From NCBI GenBank assembly GCA_963741055.1, contig CAVUGU010000005.1:1-64000 (forward strand): DNA of 64,000 nt. The letters run 5' to 3'. The notes under the pieces are model-generated. The model had not been told where the DNA came from, searched no databases, and saw only the letters and a program-made list of their open reading frames with translations. The position numbers were made by a program, and so were the translations under genes. Position 1 is the first letter of the stretch; each line of letters opens with the position of its first letter. This document shows positions 9,183 through 18,381 of the stretch, one piece after another. The stretch comes from Bog-756 sp963741055 (GTDB taxonomy: Bacteria; Actinomycetota; Acidimicrobiia; Acidimicrobiales; RAAP-2).

Positions 9183-9785
9183 TTACGACGGATACGACGT
9201 CGGAATCGACTCAGGATCCCGCTTGTTCCATCCGTGAAAGCTTGCGAAGTCGCGACCCTCCCAAGCCTCGCGCAACCCAGGCTTGCTGAGGTCCCAATCA
9301 GGGCGGATCTCGCTTGACGCAGAACACAAGTCGCGCCAGAGGTCGTAGAACGACGGGCGTCCCCAGAACCAATATCCGTTGTAGACGCTGTGAACGACCA
9401 GACCTGGCTTGAGAACGAGTGTGTGAGGGATCATCGGGTCGTGCTCGGGATCGGTGTATTCCTGGATGTCGAGGTCCTTCTGAACCGTTCGATGGGGATC
9501 GGAGAGGAAGGTCCACTGGGCGCCCACTGAAGCCCGAAACTCTTGGCTTGTGTGGTGGTCGTCGGTCGAGATCGTCACGACCTGTGTGTATGCCACGGCA
9601 ATCTTCGAATAGTTGGCGGCAAGCTCGAGATGCTGTTGGTGCTCCTTCGGACAGTAGTTTCCCCGCGCCAGCGTGAGGACCAGAGGGTCGTCGCCTTGAA
9701 GCTCGCTGAGCCTGCGCACCGAATCGGTGTGATCCGGGAGGGCGTAATCCGGGAAGCTGCCGCCGGGTCGGATATCGGGTCGCAT
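9183..9785 (-). CDS. AhpC/TSA-like (peroxiredoxin/redoxin fold) protein
   Basis: 200 residues from ATG 9785 with a GGAAAGGG-type ribosome-binding site. The thioredoxin-fold core is seen as FPDYALPDHTDSVRRLSEL, then LVLTLARGNYCPKEHQQH, which places a single Cys at the peroxidatic position (about residue 45). VVTISTDDHHTSQEFR and FLSDPHRTVQKDL follow. A C-terminal extension holds PHTLVLKPGLVVHSVYNGYW and the WDLSKPGLREAWE segment. The likely role is thiol-dependent reduction of peroxides in the cytoplasm. There is no second conserved Cys in the usual place, so it may be a 1-Cys type. Confidence 0.8.
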   Translation of the reverse strand: MRPDIRPGGSFPDYALPDHTDSVRRLSELQGDDPLVLTLARGNYCPKEHQQHLELAANYSKIAVAYTQVVTISTDDHHTSQEFRASVGAQWTFLSDPHRTVQKDLDIQEYTDPEHDPMIPHTLVLKPGLVVHSVYNGYWFWGRPSFYDLWRDLCSASSEIRPDWDLSKPGLREAWEGRDFASFHGWNKRDPESIPTSYPS

Positions 9786-10564
9786 GGATCACCGCCCTTT
9801 CCTTGCCTGCAGCGCGCCTTCGCTGGCGGCTCGAGCCGACCGCGCTCGGCGGACCAGCCTCTGCGCCCGAGACTATCCGTCGGCGACTTGCCTCGTCACC
9901 TCCGCGTCATGGTGCCTCGCGGGTCGATGTGCTCTGCGCCGATCGGTCCGAAAGCCGACATCCACCATTCCAGGGCGGCAGAGCAATCACTCCCCACTGA
10001 TCATTGACCGTACCTCTGCCTGGTCGGCAACGAGGTCGCCGCCGACCGGATCGCTCTCGGCCCTCGAACACCGCGCGGGTCGGGAGATGCAGACCGTGAC
10101 GAAGATGCCCGCGCAGACCTGTGCAACGACGGCGGGGATTCCTACGAAACCGGCTGGAGGTGGAGCGGCGAACTTCAAAGTCGGTCGCCGACGCGATGTT
10201 GACCTCTTCGAGTGCGAATAGGCGGCCCCGTGTAACGGGGACGACTGGTGAACCGTTACAGCGACGCGCGGTTTCGCACTTCATGTGCCAAGTTGGATTT
10301 CACACAAATTCCACATTGCGACGGAGCGTGATCATAAGCGCGCAACAAGGCGCGGCCGAGCGGCGAAAACTTTGCACTGCTGATACGTTGCCGCCAACAA
10401 CGGTACTTGTAGTGGGGAGACGAACCACACGCCGGGTCGCGAACAAACGGGCCCGACCCACCACTTCGGTGAAAGTCGGTCACCGGCATGCAGCGGCCTG
10501 TGGGTGTTGATCTTTTGCCGTTGAAGCAAAGCGCCGCAGACGTGTCGTCGAAGAGGGGAACAAC
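9786..10564. other. Long gene-free stretch with a structured leader before the beta-helix gene
   Basis: No intact gene. A short minus-strand run (ALEWWMSAFGPIGAEHIDP, near 9900-9970) looks protein-like but has no usable start, and may be a remnant. The last 250 bases have two good hairpins: GGGTCG/CGACCC at about 10434-10460 and CGGTG/CACCG at about 10469-10486. They precede the ATG of the secreted beta-helix gene and are probably its 5' leader. I could not match them to a known riboswitch class. Confidence 0.4.
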
Positions 10565-12973
10565 ATGAAGAAACGAGCATCCGTATCGACGCTCATCTGT
10601 GTCCTGATCGCGGGCTTCGGGGTCGTGCTCGAAGAGCCGGCCGGAGCCACTACCGCTCCTACCGGTCCACCGGCCGGAACGCAACTCTGCAACGGCGGCG
10701 CCGACTCCCCCGAGCTGACCGGACCGTCGACGGCACCTCCCGGATCGGTGACGGTTCCCGCGGGTAACAACGGCAGCCTGGCGCTGCGCGCGAACACCAC
10801 CTACTACTTGGCGTCCGGGACCCACACCTTGGGGACCTCGGAGTTCGGCCAGTGGCAGCCGGCTAGTGGCGACACCTTCATCGGAGCGCCGGGTGCCGTC
10901 ATCAGCGGCCAGAACATCAACGACTCGGCGTTCGACCTGACTGCGTCGAACGTGACCATCGAGTACTTGACCATCGAGAACTTCGTCGCGCCGAACGGGC
11001 AGATGGTCGTGAACCACAACGGCGGAGCGAACTGGACCATCGCGTACGACTCCATCATCCACAACGGCGGCGCAGGGGTCGGCGTCGGTAGCGGTGACGT
11101 GGTGGAGCACGATTGCCTCAGCGCGAACGACGAGTACGGCTTCTCTTCCTTCGGGGGGGCCACCAACGTCACGCTCTCCGACAACGAGATCAGCTACAAC
11201 GACACCAACGGCACCTACGACGAGGGGGCCTACGTCACGTCCTACTCGGTGACGAGTGACGTAGCGACGATCAACACCGAGGCACCGATGTACCTGAAGG
11301 TCGGGAACCCGATCATCGTCGGTGGTGGCTGCTCGACCGGGTGGTGCACCAACCTTTCCAGAGCAGCCCTCAACGGCACCTGGACGATTGCCTCGATTCC
11401 CTCGACCACCTCGTTCACGTTCCACGTGACAACCGCCAATGTGGGCACGACCAGTGACCCGAGCGGGACCGTGGCCGACCCCCAGGTGACGTGTGGCTGC
11501 GCTGGTGGGGGCAAGTTCTGGAACACGGCTGGCGCAACGGTGGCCGACAACTGGGTCCACGGCAACGGCGACGTCGGGATCTGGGTGGATACCGACAACT
11601 CCGGGTTCGACATCAGCGACAACTACATCGCTTCCAACTGGGCCGAGGGCATCATCTACGAGATCAGCTACAACGCCGACATCACCGACAACACGCTGAT
11701 CGACAACGCCTGGGGTGGTGGTCCTTCGCCGGGGCTCGGTGGCTTCCCCGATCCGGCCCTCTACATTTCGGAGTCCGGGAGCGACAGCCGAGTGGCCGGG
11801 AACTACGGCCCCATGTTCAACGTCTCGGGGAACGGCTTCGTGGACAACTGGGGCGGCATCGTCATCTACGAGAACTCCAACCGTGCGTGCGGTATCAGCA
11901 ACGACCAGTACTGCACTCTGGCTGGCCCTGGCACCTACACGATGTCGTCGTGCGCCGCCCACATCCCGAACGGCAGCACCACCGCCACCCCGGACTACGT
12001 CGACAACTGCCGCTGGAAGTCGGAGAACGTCTCGGTGGACGACAACGTGTTCGACTTCACCCCGAGCGACATCGGGGCGGACTGCACCACGTCGATCTTC
12101 TGCGGCTACAACGGGCTGTTCAGTGAGCCCGGGACCACCCCGGGCTCGACTCACAACGGGGCTTGGCCCTCGGGGGCGAGCTATCCCTACGGGGGCTATG
12201 CCGTCCCGAACAACATCTCCAACAACCAGCACAACGCCTACGCAGACAACACCTACTGCGCCGGGGGAGGCGCTGCCTGGAACTTCGTCGCCTTCGCCCA
12301 GGGCAATGGAGTGAGCAAGGGCAGCTGGACGGGAGGCCTCACCAACGTCCTCGGTACGGGCGACAAGTTCACCGCGCAGGACGCGGGCAGTACCTTCAGC
12401 TCCACCGCCTGCCCCACGGCCGACCCGCCTCCGCCCCCGCCGCCCCCGACGGTCACGTCGATCACTCCGACCAGTGGACCGGCGGCCGGTGGGACCTCGG
12501 TCACCATCGCCGGCACCAACTTGAGCAGCGTGATCGCGGTCGACTTCGGTCTCGACGCGGCGACGATCACCGCCGACTCCGCGACCTCGATCACCGCAAC
12601 GTCACCGGCCGGATCCGGCGCGGTCGACGTGACGGCCACCACACCCGGCGGGACCTCTTCGACCTCGGCGGCGGACGTCTTCACCTACGTCGCGCCGCCC
12701 GGCTTCCACAACGTCACGACGTCCTTGCCGACTGCCACACGGGGAGCCGCCTACTCGGCAACCCTCTCAGCAGCTGACGGGGTTCCGCCGTACAGGTGGA
12801 GGAAGCTCACTCCACTCCCGCACGGTCTCAGGCTGATCGGGTCCACCGGGACGATCACCGGCACCCCGAAGAGCAAGGATATTCCCGGCACCTACCACAT
12901 CACGATCGGCGTCTTCGAGCACACCAGGCCCAAGCAGATGGTGAGCACCACCCTCATCCTGTCCCTGAACTGA
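10565..12973 (+). CDS. Secreted right-handed beta-helix protein with IPT/TIG and Ig-like domains
   Basis: 802 residues. AGAGGGG precedes the ATG. Residues 1-28 are a signal peptide. Residues about 60-600 are rich in N-x-I/V turns (NVTIEYLTIENF, NVTLSDNEISYND, FDISDNYIASNW), the parallel beta-helix pattern of NosD/pectate-lyase-like proteins. Several Cys pairs occur, and a two-strand insertion lies near residues 225-300. A run of eight Pro (about residue 622) leads to an IPT/TIG domain (VTSITPTSGPAAGGTSVTI) and a final cadherin/Ig-like domain with GLRLIGSTGTITGTP. It is exported and may bind or degrade polysaccharide; no catalytic set can be named. Confidence 0.85.
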   Translation: MKKRASVSTLICVLIAGFGVVLEEPAGATTAPTGPPAGTQLCNGGADSPELTGPSTAPPGSVTVPAGNNGSLALRANTTYYLASGTHTLGTSEFGQWQPASGDTFIGAPGAVISGQNINDSAFDLTASNVTIEYLTIENFVAPNGQMVVNHNGGANWTIAYDSIIHNGGAGVGVGSGDVVEHDCLSANDEYGFSSFGGATNVTLSDNEISYNDTNGTYDEGAYVTSYSVTSDVATINTEAPMYLKVGNPIIVGGGCSTGWCTNLSRAALNGTWTIASIPSTTSFTFHVTTANVGTTSDPSGTVADPQVTCGCAGGGKFWNTAGATVADNWVHGNGDVGIWVDTDNSGFDISDNYIASNWAEGIIYEISYNADITDNTLIDNAWGGGPSPGLGGFPDPALYISESGSDSRVAGNYGPMFNVSGNGFVDNWGGIVIYENSNRACGISNDQYCTLAGPGTYTMSSCAAHIPNGSTTATPDYVDNCRWKSENVSVDDNVFDFTPSDIGADCTTSIFCGYNGLFSEPGTTPGSTHNGAWPSGASYPYGGYAVPNNISNNQHNAYADNTYCAGGGAAWNFVAFAQGNGVSKGSWTGGLTNVLGTGDKFTAQDAGSTFSSTACPTADPPPPPPPPTVTSITPTSGPAAGGTSVTIAGTNLSSVIAVDFGLDAATITADSATSITATSPAGSGAVDVTATTPGGTSSTSAADVFTYVAPPGFHNVTTSLPTATRGAAYSATLSAADGVPPYRWRKLTPLPHGLRLIGSTGTITGTPKSKDIPGTYHITIGVFEHTRPKQMVSTTLILSLN

Positions 12974-13045
12974 TTCGCCAGAACCTGGTGGGGGATCACC
13001 CCGGGCTCGGAGACAGCCCGAGAAAGGGATTGCGTCTTCGGGTCG

Positions 13046-13058
13046 CATAATGGAGGGG
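13046..13058 (+). promoter_or_regulatory. Likely -10 box of a leaderless transcript
   Basis: CATAAT at 13046-13051 lies seven bases before the GTG at 13058, which would then be the first base of the mRNA. GGAGG directly abuts the GTG and is too close to act as a ribosome-binding site, which supports leaderless initiation. No clear -35 is seen. Confidence 0.45.
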
Positions 13059-13975
13059 TGACCAACCTGCGGCTGGCTCTCTGTCAACTCGCGTCTGGCG
13101 GTGATCCGCGGGACAACCTCACAAAAGGACTGGCCGCATGCTCGAAGGCCGCCGAAGAGGCGGCTGACATCGCGATCCTTCCAGAGATGTGGCAGATCGG
13201 TTACGCGCCTTGCCCAGAGGACAAGCTGGGACGCGCGAGGTGGCAGGAGATGGCCATCGGAAGTGACGACCGATGGGTGAGCGCCTTTCGAAGGGCAGCG
13301 TCCGACCTCAACGTGGCGATTCTGACGACGTTTCTGGAGCGGTGGCCTGGTTCCCCACGGAACACCGCGCTGCTGATCGACCGACATGGTCGAGATGTTC
13401 TCCGTTACGCCAAGGTTCACACGTGTGACTGGGGAATGGAGAAAGCCCTCACACCTGGAGGCTCGTTCGAGGTCGCTCGGCTCGACGTAGAGCGCGGATT
13501 CGTCGACGTCGGCGTCATGATCTGTGCCGACCGAGAGTTCCCTGAGTCAGCGCGTGAACTGATGCTTGGCGGCGCCGAACTCATTCTGGTTCCAAACGCT
13601 TGTCCCATGGCTGGAGAGCGGACCTCTCAGCTTCGGTCTCGAGCCTTCGAGAATATGACCGCGATCGCAACGGTGAACTATTCGGCTCCCGATCAAGATG
13701 GCCACTCCAGCGTCTTCGACGGAATGGTCTTCGAAAAGAACGGCCAGCCCAACGGTCGGCCTCGAGAACAGCTCGTTTTCGAGGCGGGCGATGGCGAGGA
13801 CGTCTACCTGGCAACTCTCGATCTGGATGCACTCAGGGAGTACCGAGCACGCGAGACGATGGGAGATGCGTACCGGAAACCCCGTGCTTACCGGCTCCTC
13901 ACGTCCGACGCGCAAGGAGTGCCGGTCTTCGATCGTTCCGACTCCCGCGGACGAGCCGCTGTCCCGGACTGCTAG
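13058..13975 (+). CDS. Carbon-nitrogen hydrolase (nitrilase superfamily)
   Basis: 305 residues, full length for a single-domain amidase. The catalytic Glu is in ILPEMWQIGY (about residue 43), the Lys in YAKVHTCDWG (about residue 117) and the Cys in VMICADREFPES (about residue 152), so the E-K-C triad is complete. The family hydrolyses amides or nitriles in the cytoplasm; N-carbamoyl compounds or omega-amides are common substrates, but the actual one is unknown. It starts at GTG 13058, probably leaderless. Confidence 0.9.
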   Translation: MTNLRLALCQLASGGDPRDNLTKGLAACSKAAEEAADIAILPEMWQIGYAPCPEDKLGRARWQEMAIGSDDRWVSAFRRAASDLNVAILTTFLERWPGSPRNTALLIDRHGRDVLRYAKVHTCDWGMEKALTPGGSFEVARLDVERGFVDVGVMICADREFPESARELMLGGAELILVPNACPMAGERTSQLRSRAFENMTAIATVNYSAPDQDGHSSVFDGMVFEKNGQPNGRPREQLVFEAGDGEDVYLATLDLDALREYRARETMGDAYRKPRAYRLLTSDAQGVPVFDRSDSRGRAAVPDC

Positions 13976-13993
13976 CGAGGGGCAATGGATCTG

Positions 13994-14852
13994 TCACGCC
14001 GCCTCGACTGGAAGACCAGGAGTCCGACCCCATACGGCCCATGAGCCGTCGTAGACCCGCACGTTCTCGTATCCGAGAAGGTGGGAGAAAACGAACCATG
14101 CGGTGGCTGCTCTCCCGCCGATCGTGCAGTAGGTGATGAGCTCGTCGTGGTCGTCCGGATCGAGGGAGGACGCGAGCTGGCGGAGGTCTTCGGATGAGCG
14201 GAACGCACCTCGTTCGTCGTAGATGTCGTCCATCCGCTGGTGGCGGGCTCCTGGGATGTGGCCTGCGTGACCATGCGGTTCCATTCCTCCCGATGGCCAG
14301 AAGCGCTCTCCCTCGAACTCTTCCCTGCTGCGCACGTCGAGCAAGACGGATCCAGGTCGTGTGATGGCATCAAGCACCCCGGCGGTATCCACACGGAGGC
14401 TCTGGCATCGGTCGCCGAGGCGGTACGCACCAGGCTTCGGTGTCGTAGGGGTGGTGCTCCACGGATGCCCTTCTGCCCTCCACGTCTCACGCGGAACAAT
14501 TCAGAATCCGAGCGTCACCGTGCCCATATAGCTGGAGCAGCCAGACGCCGACAGCTGGCGCATACCCGTAGAAGACGACGGTCGAATCGGGTTCGATACC
14601 CGAACGAACCAGCAGATCCTCCATTGAGCGATCGGGAACCGTGGCGTACTCGGAGTCCTTGATGTCCCGGTAGATGTTCCAGAGCACGGCGCCCTCGATG
14701 TGCCATTCGTCGTGGGCGGCACTGCTGACGTCCACCTCGACAACCCGCAGATTCGGGTCGCCGAGGTGCGCCGCGAGCCAAGCCGGACTGACAAGCCCGT
14801 GCGCAGAATTATCTGGCTTCGTTTTAGATTGAACGGGTCTTGCGGAACTCAT
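13994..14852 (-). pseudogene. Two-domain sulfurtransferase (rhodanese/3-mercaptopyruvate type), frameshifted
   Basis: ATG 14852 has GGGAGGA six bases upstream. The N-terminal rhodanese domain (LVSPAWLAAHLGDPNLRVVEVDV ... SGIEPDSTVVFYG) runs to LYGHGDARILNCS, then the frame meets TGA. Skipping one base near 14492 restores the expected RETWRAEGHPW and the second domain (SVLLDVRSREEFEGERFW ... ELITYCTIGGRAATAWF). The active-site Cys loop CTIGGRA is intact. The enzyme would transfer sulfur from thiosulfate or mercaptopyruvate to cyanide or thiols. One extra base is the only lesion, so the gene may be intact and the base a sequencing error. The halves lie at 14487-14852 and 13994-14392. Confidence 0.8.
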
Positions 14853-14963
14853 CAAACGTCCTCCCACTCGAGATACGACGCTGACGTTGTACGTCCGACC
14901 GATTGTCGCAACGTTGGCAGAACCTTGGCCTCGACCCACCTGCGACTTCATCCTCGGGGTCCA

Positions 14964-15122
14964 CTAGTCCACTTGGATCCAGCTGAGCAGGTCGTCTTGG
15001 GTGACCGACTCCAGGAGGGCGGGGTGATCGGTGGTCATGTGCCCGCGAATTTCGGCAATGACCTGGTCGTTCGTCTGACCACGTGCGACGAAACCACACT
15101 CGCAACGAATGCTCTTGGCCAT
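14964..15122 (-). CDS. DUF1059 family small protein
   Basis: 52 residues from ATG 15122, with GGGAGG five bases upstream. It begins MAKSIRCECGFVARG and continues with a DQVIAEIRGHMTTDH helix. The CxCG pair and a following HMxxxH are typical of DUF1059 and suggest a small metal-binding unit. The function of the family is unknown. It lies 111 bases upstream of the sulfurtransferase on the same strand and may be co-transcribed with it. Confidence 0.85.
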   Translation of the reverse strand: MAKSIRCECGFVARGQTNDQVIAEIRGHMTTDHPALLESVTQDDLLSWIQVD

Positions 15123-15173
15123 GGAACCTCCCTGTAGTAGCTGTCATCGGCAGCGTATTGCCAAGATGTTGGA

Positions 15174-15932
15174 GTGACCTTGACGACCGGGGGCCAGGTA
15201 CGCATTCAGGTCTGTGGACCCCTCGTCATCGAGCACGACGGGCAGCGCCTGGACGGTCGGTTACCCGGTCGCCAGGGTCGGCTGCTCTTCGCCTATTTGG
15301 TCATCAATCGGCACCGGCTCATACCCCGCGAGGAACTGGCCGAGGCCCTCTGGCGTGAACCGGACCCCGCGGTTGTGGACACCCGACTCAATCCCCTCCT
15401 TTCGAAGCTTCGACGGGTGTTCGGAGCGGAAGCGATTGACGGTCGCAGTACGGTTCGCCTTTGCCTCCCGAGCGCGTGGGTCGACCTCGATGCCGCGGTC
15501 GAGGCAATTCACCGAGCCGAAAGCGCGGTCGCTCAGCGATCGTGGGATCGCGCCTGGGGGCCTGCTCTCACAACCCTCTTCGTCGCCGAGCGTGATTTCT
15601 TGCCAGGCGAGGACGCACCCTGGATCGACGACGTCCGTCACCAGCTCTCCATGCTCCGCCTGCAAGCCCTCGAGGCTTACGCCGCCACCGAACTTGGCAT
15701 TGGCGGGACGGAACTGCCTGGAGCGGTCAGGGCGGGCCGAGAGCTGATCCGGGCCGCCCCACTTCGAGAGAGTGGTTATCGCTATCTGATGGAAGCGCTC
15801 GCGGCTCAGGAGAATCTGGCTGAAGCCGTCCATGTCTACGGACAGCTGACAGAGTGCCTCCGCGAGCAGTTGGGTGTTTCACCGAGCGCCTCGACGCGTG
15901 AACTCTACGAGCGGCTCCTCGCGGCAACCTAA
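15174..15932 (+). CDS. AfsR/SARP-type regulator (OmpR-like DNA-binding plus BTAD domain)
   Basis: 252 residues from GTG 15174. Residues about 8-95 are a winged-helix DNA-binding domain (VRIQVCGPLVIEHDGQRL, then GRLLFAYLVINRHRLIPREE and LNPLLSKLRRVFG). Residues about 105-250 form a bacterial transcriptional activator domain of TPR-like helices, ending YGQLTECLREQLGVSPSAST. There is no NB-ARC or kinase part, so it is a small SARP-like activator. Its targets are unknown; it is divergent from the DUF1059/sulfurtransferase pair, which share the intergenic space. Confidence 0.88.
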   Translation: MTLTTGGQVRIQVCGPLVIEHDGQRLDGRLPGRQGRLLFAYLVINRHRLIPREELAEALWREPDPAVVDTRLNPLLSKLRRVFGAEAIDGRSTVRLCLPSAWVDLDAAVEAIHRAESAVAQRSWDRAWGPALTTLFVAERDFLPGEDAPWIDDVRHQLSMLRLQALEAYAATELGIGGTELPGAVRAGRELIRAAPLRESGYRYLMEALAAQENLAEAVHVYGQLTECLREQLGVSPSASTRELYERLLAAT

Positions 15933-16152
15933 CGCCGAACGGAGTTGCTCGACCGCCAGCTCTGACATCTTGATGTCCGCAGCGTCTCTCTGCCAGTTAC
16001 AACGAGACCTCGCAATCACTCTGTAACCTGTTGCCGGCCGCCTGAGCGGTGGCTGCCATCCGCTCTTTGCAGTCCGCGGTGGATGTGGCCCCGTCGCGCC
16101 ATGAGGTGTCGGGGTCTGCACTTTCACTCCTGTAGCCATGTCAAGCTGAGGC

Positions 16153-17304
16153 ATGGCAATCAGAGTCCTGGCGGCGATCGTAGGCGCCTCCATCGTTCTG
16201 ACCACTGCATGGAGTGTCCTTGGCACTTTGGTCGTTCCGCGGCGGGTGCGAAGCCATATCCCCAGAGCGGTGTTCATACTCAACCGCGGCGTGTTCGAAT
16301 TCCTTGCCGACAAAGCCAGCTCCTATCAGCGCCGGGACCAGATCCTTGCGGTCCAGGCGCCCGTACAACTCATCGCGCAGGTCGTGGCGTGGCTGGCGCT
16401 CTACGAGCTGGGGTTTGGGCTGCTCATGTGGTCCTTTGGTAACGACGGCCTGGGGACAGCCTTGGAGCAAGCCGGATCGGCGCTTTGCACGTTGGGCTTT
16501 CTCGCTCCACACGACAGCGGAGTCGCGGCCGTTAGTTCCCTTGCCGCGCTTGCCGGCCTCGGGACCGTTGCCCTCCAGATTGGCTACCTCCCGACGTTGT
16601 ATGGAGCCTTCAGCCGCCGTGAGGCACTGATCACAATGCTCGACTCGAGAGCCGGTGTGCCCTCATGGGGCCCAGAGCTGCTGGCTCGCACCCACTACGG
16701 CCTCGGCAGCGGTGTATCCGCCGTTCATGAACTGCCGGAACTGTTCGAAGCGTGGGAACGGTGGTCCGCGGACGTCTCCGAGAGCCATACCACCTACGTT
16801 CCGCTGATTTGGTTCCGCTCCCCGCGTCCGCTCTCCTCGTGGGTGACCGCGCAATTGGCGGTGCTCGATGCAGCGGCGCTCTACCTGGCCCTCCTTCCCA
16901 CAGCGTCAGGCCTCATCCAGGCACGCCTCTGTCTGCGCGGAGGGTTCACCTGTCTGGGCGACATCGCCCGAGCGTTACAGATTCCCATCCCAGAAAACGC
17001 CGACCCAAGCAACGGAATCTCGCTCACGTATGACGATTTCGTCGAGGCCGTCGAGCGTCTGCGCCAAGTGGATTTTCCGGTCGAACGAAAGCTAGAAGAC
17101 GCGTGGACGGACTTCTTGGGTTGGCGGGTCAATTATGAGACCGCTGCCTACGCGCTTGCCTGGGCAACCAACGCCCCGCCGGCATTGTGGTCGGGTCCTC
17201 GGCGGCATGCAGTGGAACCGATCGCCCCTCTCCGGCCGCGGACGGACCGGGCGAAAGCGCCTCTCGGCGCCGAGAAACCCAACAGACCGCCAGACCGGCG
17301 GTAG
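16153..17304 (+). CDS. Membrane protein with ion-channel-like N-terminal region
   Basis: 383 residues. Membrane helices occur at about 5-28, 77-100 and 128-150. Between the last two lies a re-entrant-looking loop, GSALCTLGFLAPHDSG, which resembles the pore loop of two-helix potassium channels but lacks a TVGYG filter. Residues 160-340 are soluble and helical, with a Pro/Arg-rich tail. It may be a degenerate channel or a sensor built on the same fold. No ligand-binding motif is recognised. The ATG at 16153 has no strong ribosome-binding site. Confidence 0.6.
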   Translation: MAIRVLAAIVGASIVLTTAWSVLGTLVVPRRVRSHIPRAVFILNRGVFEFLADKASSYQRRDQILAVQAPVQLIAQVVAWLALYELGFGLLMWSFGNDGLGTALEQAGSALCTLGFLAPHDSGVAAVSSLAALAGLGTVALQIGYLPTLYGAFSRREALITMLDSRAGVPSWGPELLARTHYGLGSGVSAVHELPELFEAWERWSADVSESHTTYVPLIWFRSPRPLSSWVTAQLAVLDAAALYLALLPTASGLIQARLCLRGGFTCLGDIARALQIPIPENADPSNGISLTYDDFVEAVERLRQVDFPVERKLEDAWTDFLGWRVNYETAAYALAWATNAPPALWSGPRRHAVEPIAPLRPRTDRAKAPLGAEKPNRPPDRR

Positions 17305-17465
17305 AAGGCAAGCAACACATCAGGGTTGTGCGCTTCGAGATGCGGCCGGAGCTGGGGCACTGCGACCGCTCGCCGGAGGCCCTTGCCTACGAGGTGTCCC
17401 ACCCACCCAACGATCGGGACCGCACCCGTATGATGATCGATTCGCGACCGTGGAGGTGGTGGGTG

Positions 17466-18275
17466 GTGAGTTTTGTCGACCGCTACGGCGAGTGGGCCGT
17501 GGTGCTCGGGGCTTCTGAAGGTTTGGGCGAGGCGTTCGCGGCTGGGACTGCTGCTCGAGGCATCAACGTCGTGGTCGCGGCCCGTCGTAGCGGTCCGCTC
17601 GAGCAGGTCGCGGACCGAATTGCATCTGCACACGACGTCCAGACCCGGGCGGTGACGCTCGACCTCAGCGATCCTGGGTTCCTCGGGGATCTTCGTGCCG
17701 CAACGGATGGACTCGAAGTTGGGCTCGTGGTCTACAACGCAACGGGCGTCTACACCGGCGAGTTCGAGGATCAACCGATCGCCTCAATGAGCTCGATGGT
17801 GGCCATCAACTGCCTCGGACCGCTCGTCGTATGCGAGCACTTCGGACGATCGATGATCGAAAGGGGTCGAGGCGGAGTGGTCCTGATGAGTTCGGGCGCC
17901 GGCCTCGCCGGTTGTCCCTACAACGCCACCTATGCGGCTTCCAAGGCCTTCGACCTAGTCCTCGGTGAGTCACTTTGGTCTGAATGGCGTCGCTACGGGG
18001 TCGACGTCATGTCGGTGATCGGACCAGCGATGGACACTCCGACATTTCGGGCCACCATGACACCGGAAGTGCTCGCCATGACGCCACCGCCCATGGCGAT
18101 CGATCTGGTCGTGGAGGAGGTTCTGGGTGCTATGGGGTCGTGTCCGTCGTTCGTGCCCGGCCAGATCAATCGAGAGTTACTTGCTGCGCTCGGTGCTCTA
18201 CCTCGGAGCCAACAAGTCGACGCCTTGGCAACCGCTCACGCCGGGTTCGCCAAGCGTCGCCAGATGGAAACCTGA
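17466..18275 (+). CDS. Short-chain dehydrogenase/reductase (SDR)
   Basis: About 269 residues from GTG 17466 (or GTG 17463); GGAGG at 17452-17456 supports this start although the frame is open back to 17187. The cofactor motif is GASEGLG near residue 15. The catalytic Ser is in VVLMSSGAGLAG, and Tyr and Lys are in YAASKAF. It is an NAD(P)-dependent oxidoreductase of unknown substrate. The C-terminal part (FVPGQINRELLAAL) resembles SDRs acting on lipids or steroids. Confidence 0.88.
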   Translation: MSFVDRYGEWAVVLGASEGLGEAFAAGTAARGINVVVAARRSGPLEQVADRIASAHDVQTRAVTLDLSDPGFLGDLRAATDGLEVGLVVYNATGVYTGEFEDQPIASMSSMVAINCLGPLVVCEHFGRSMIERGRGGVVLMSSGAGLAGCPYNATYAASKAFDLVLGESLWSEWRRYGVDVMSVIGPAMDTPTFRATMTPEVLAMTPPPMAIDLVVEEVLGAMGSCPSFVPGQINRELLAALGALPRSQQVDALATAHAGFAKRRQMET

Positions 18276-18381
18276 CCCCAGTCCCAAGTGCTCCATCTAG
18301 AGCAGATCTGAGCTTTCCCTGACCCAGCTGCGATTCGGCAGCGCCTCTCCGCGGAGCGTCCCGATCCGCTAGAAGGAACAG

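Noticed and set aside
10433..10520. Cobalamin, c-di-GMP or ydaO riboswitch upstream of the beta-helix gene
   Set aside because: Words such as GGTGAAAGTC resemble a cobalamin box, but the required flanking boxes and order are missing.
10256..12232. Long minus-strand open frame of 658 codons opposite the beta-helix gene
   Set aside because: Composition is the Val/Arg/Gly pattern of a high-GC shadow frame. The plus strand has a signal peptide, domains and a ribosome-binding site.
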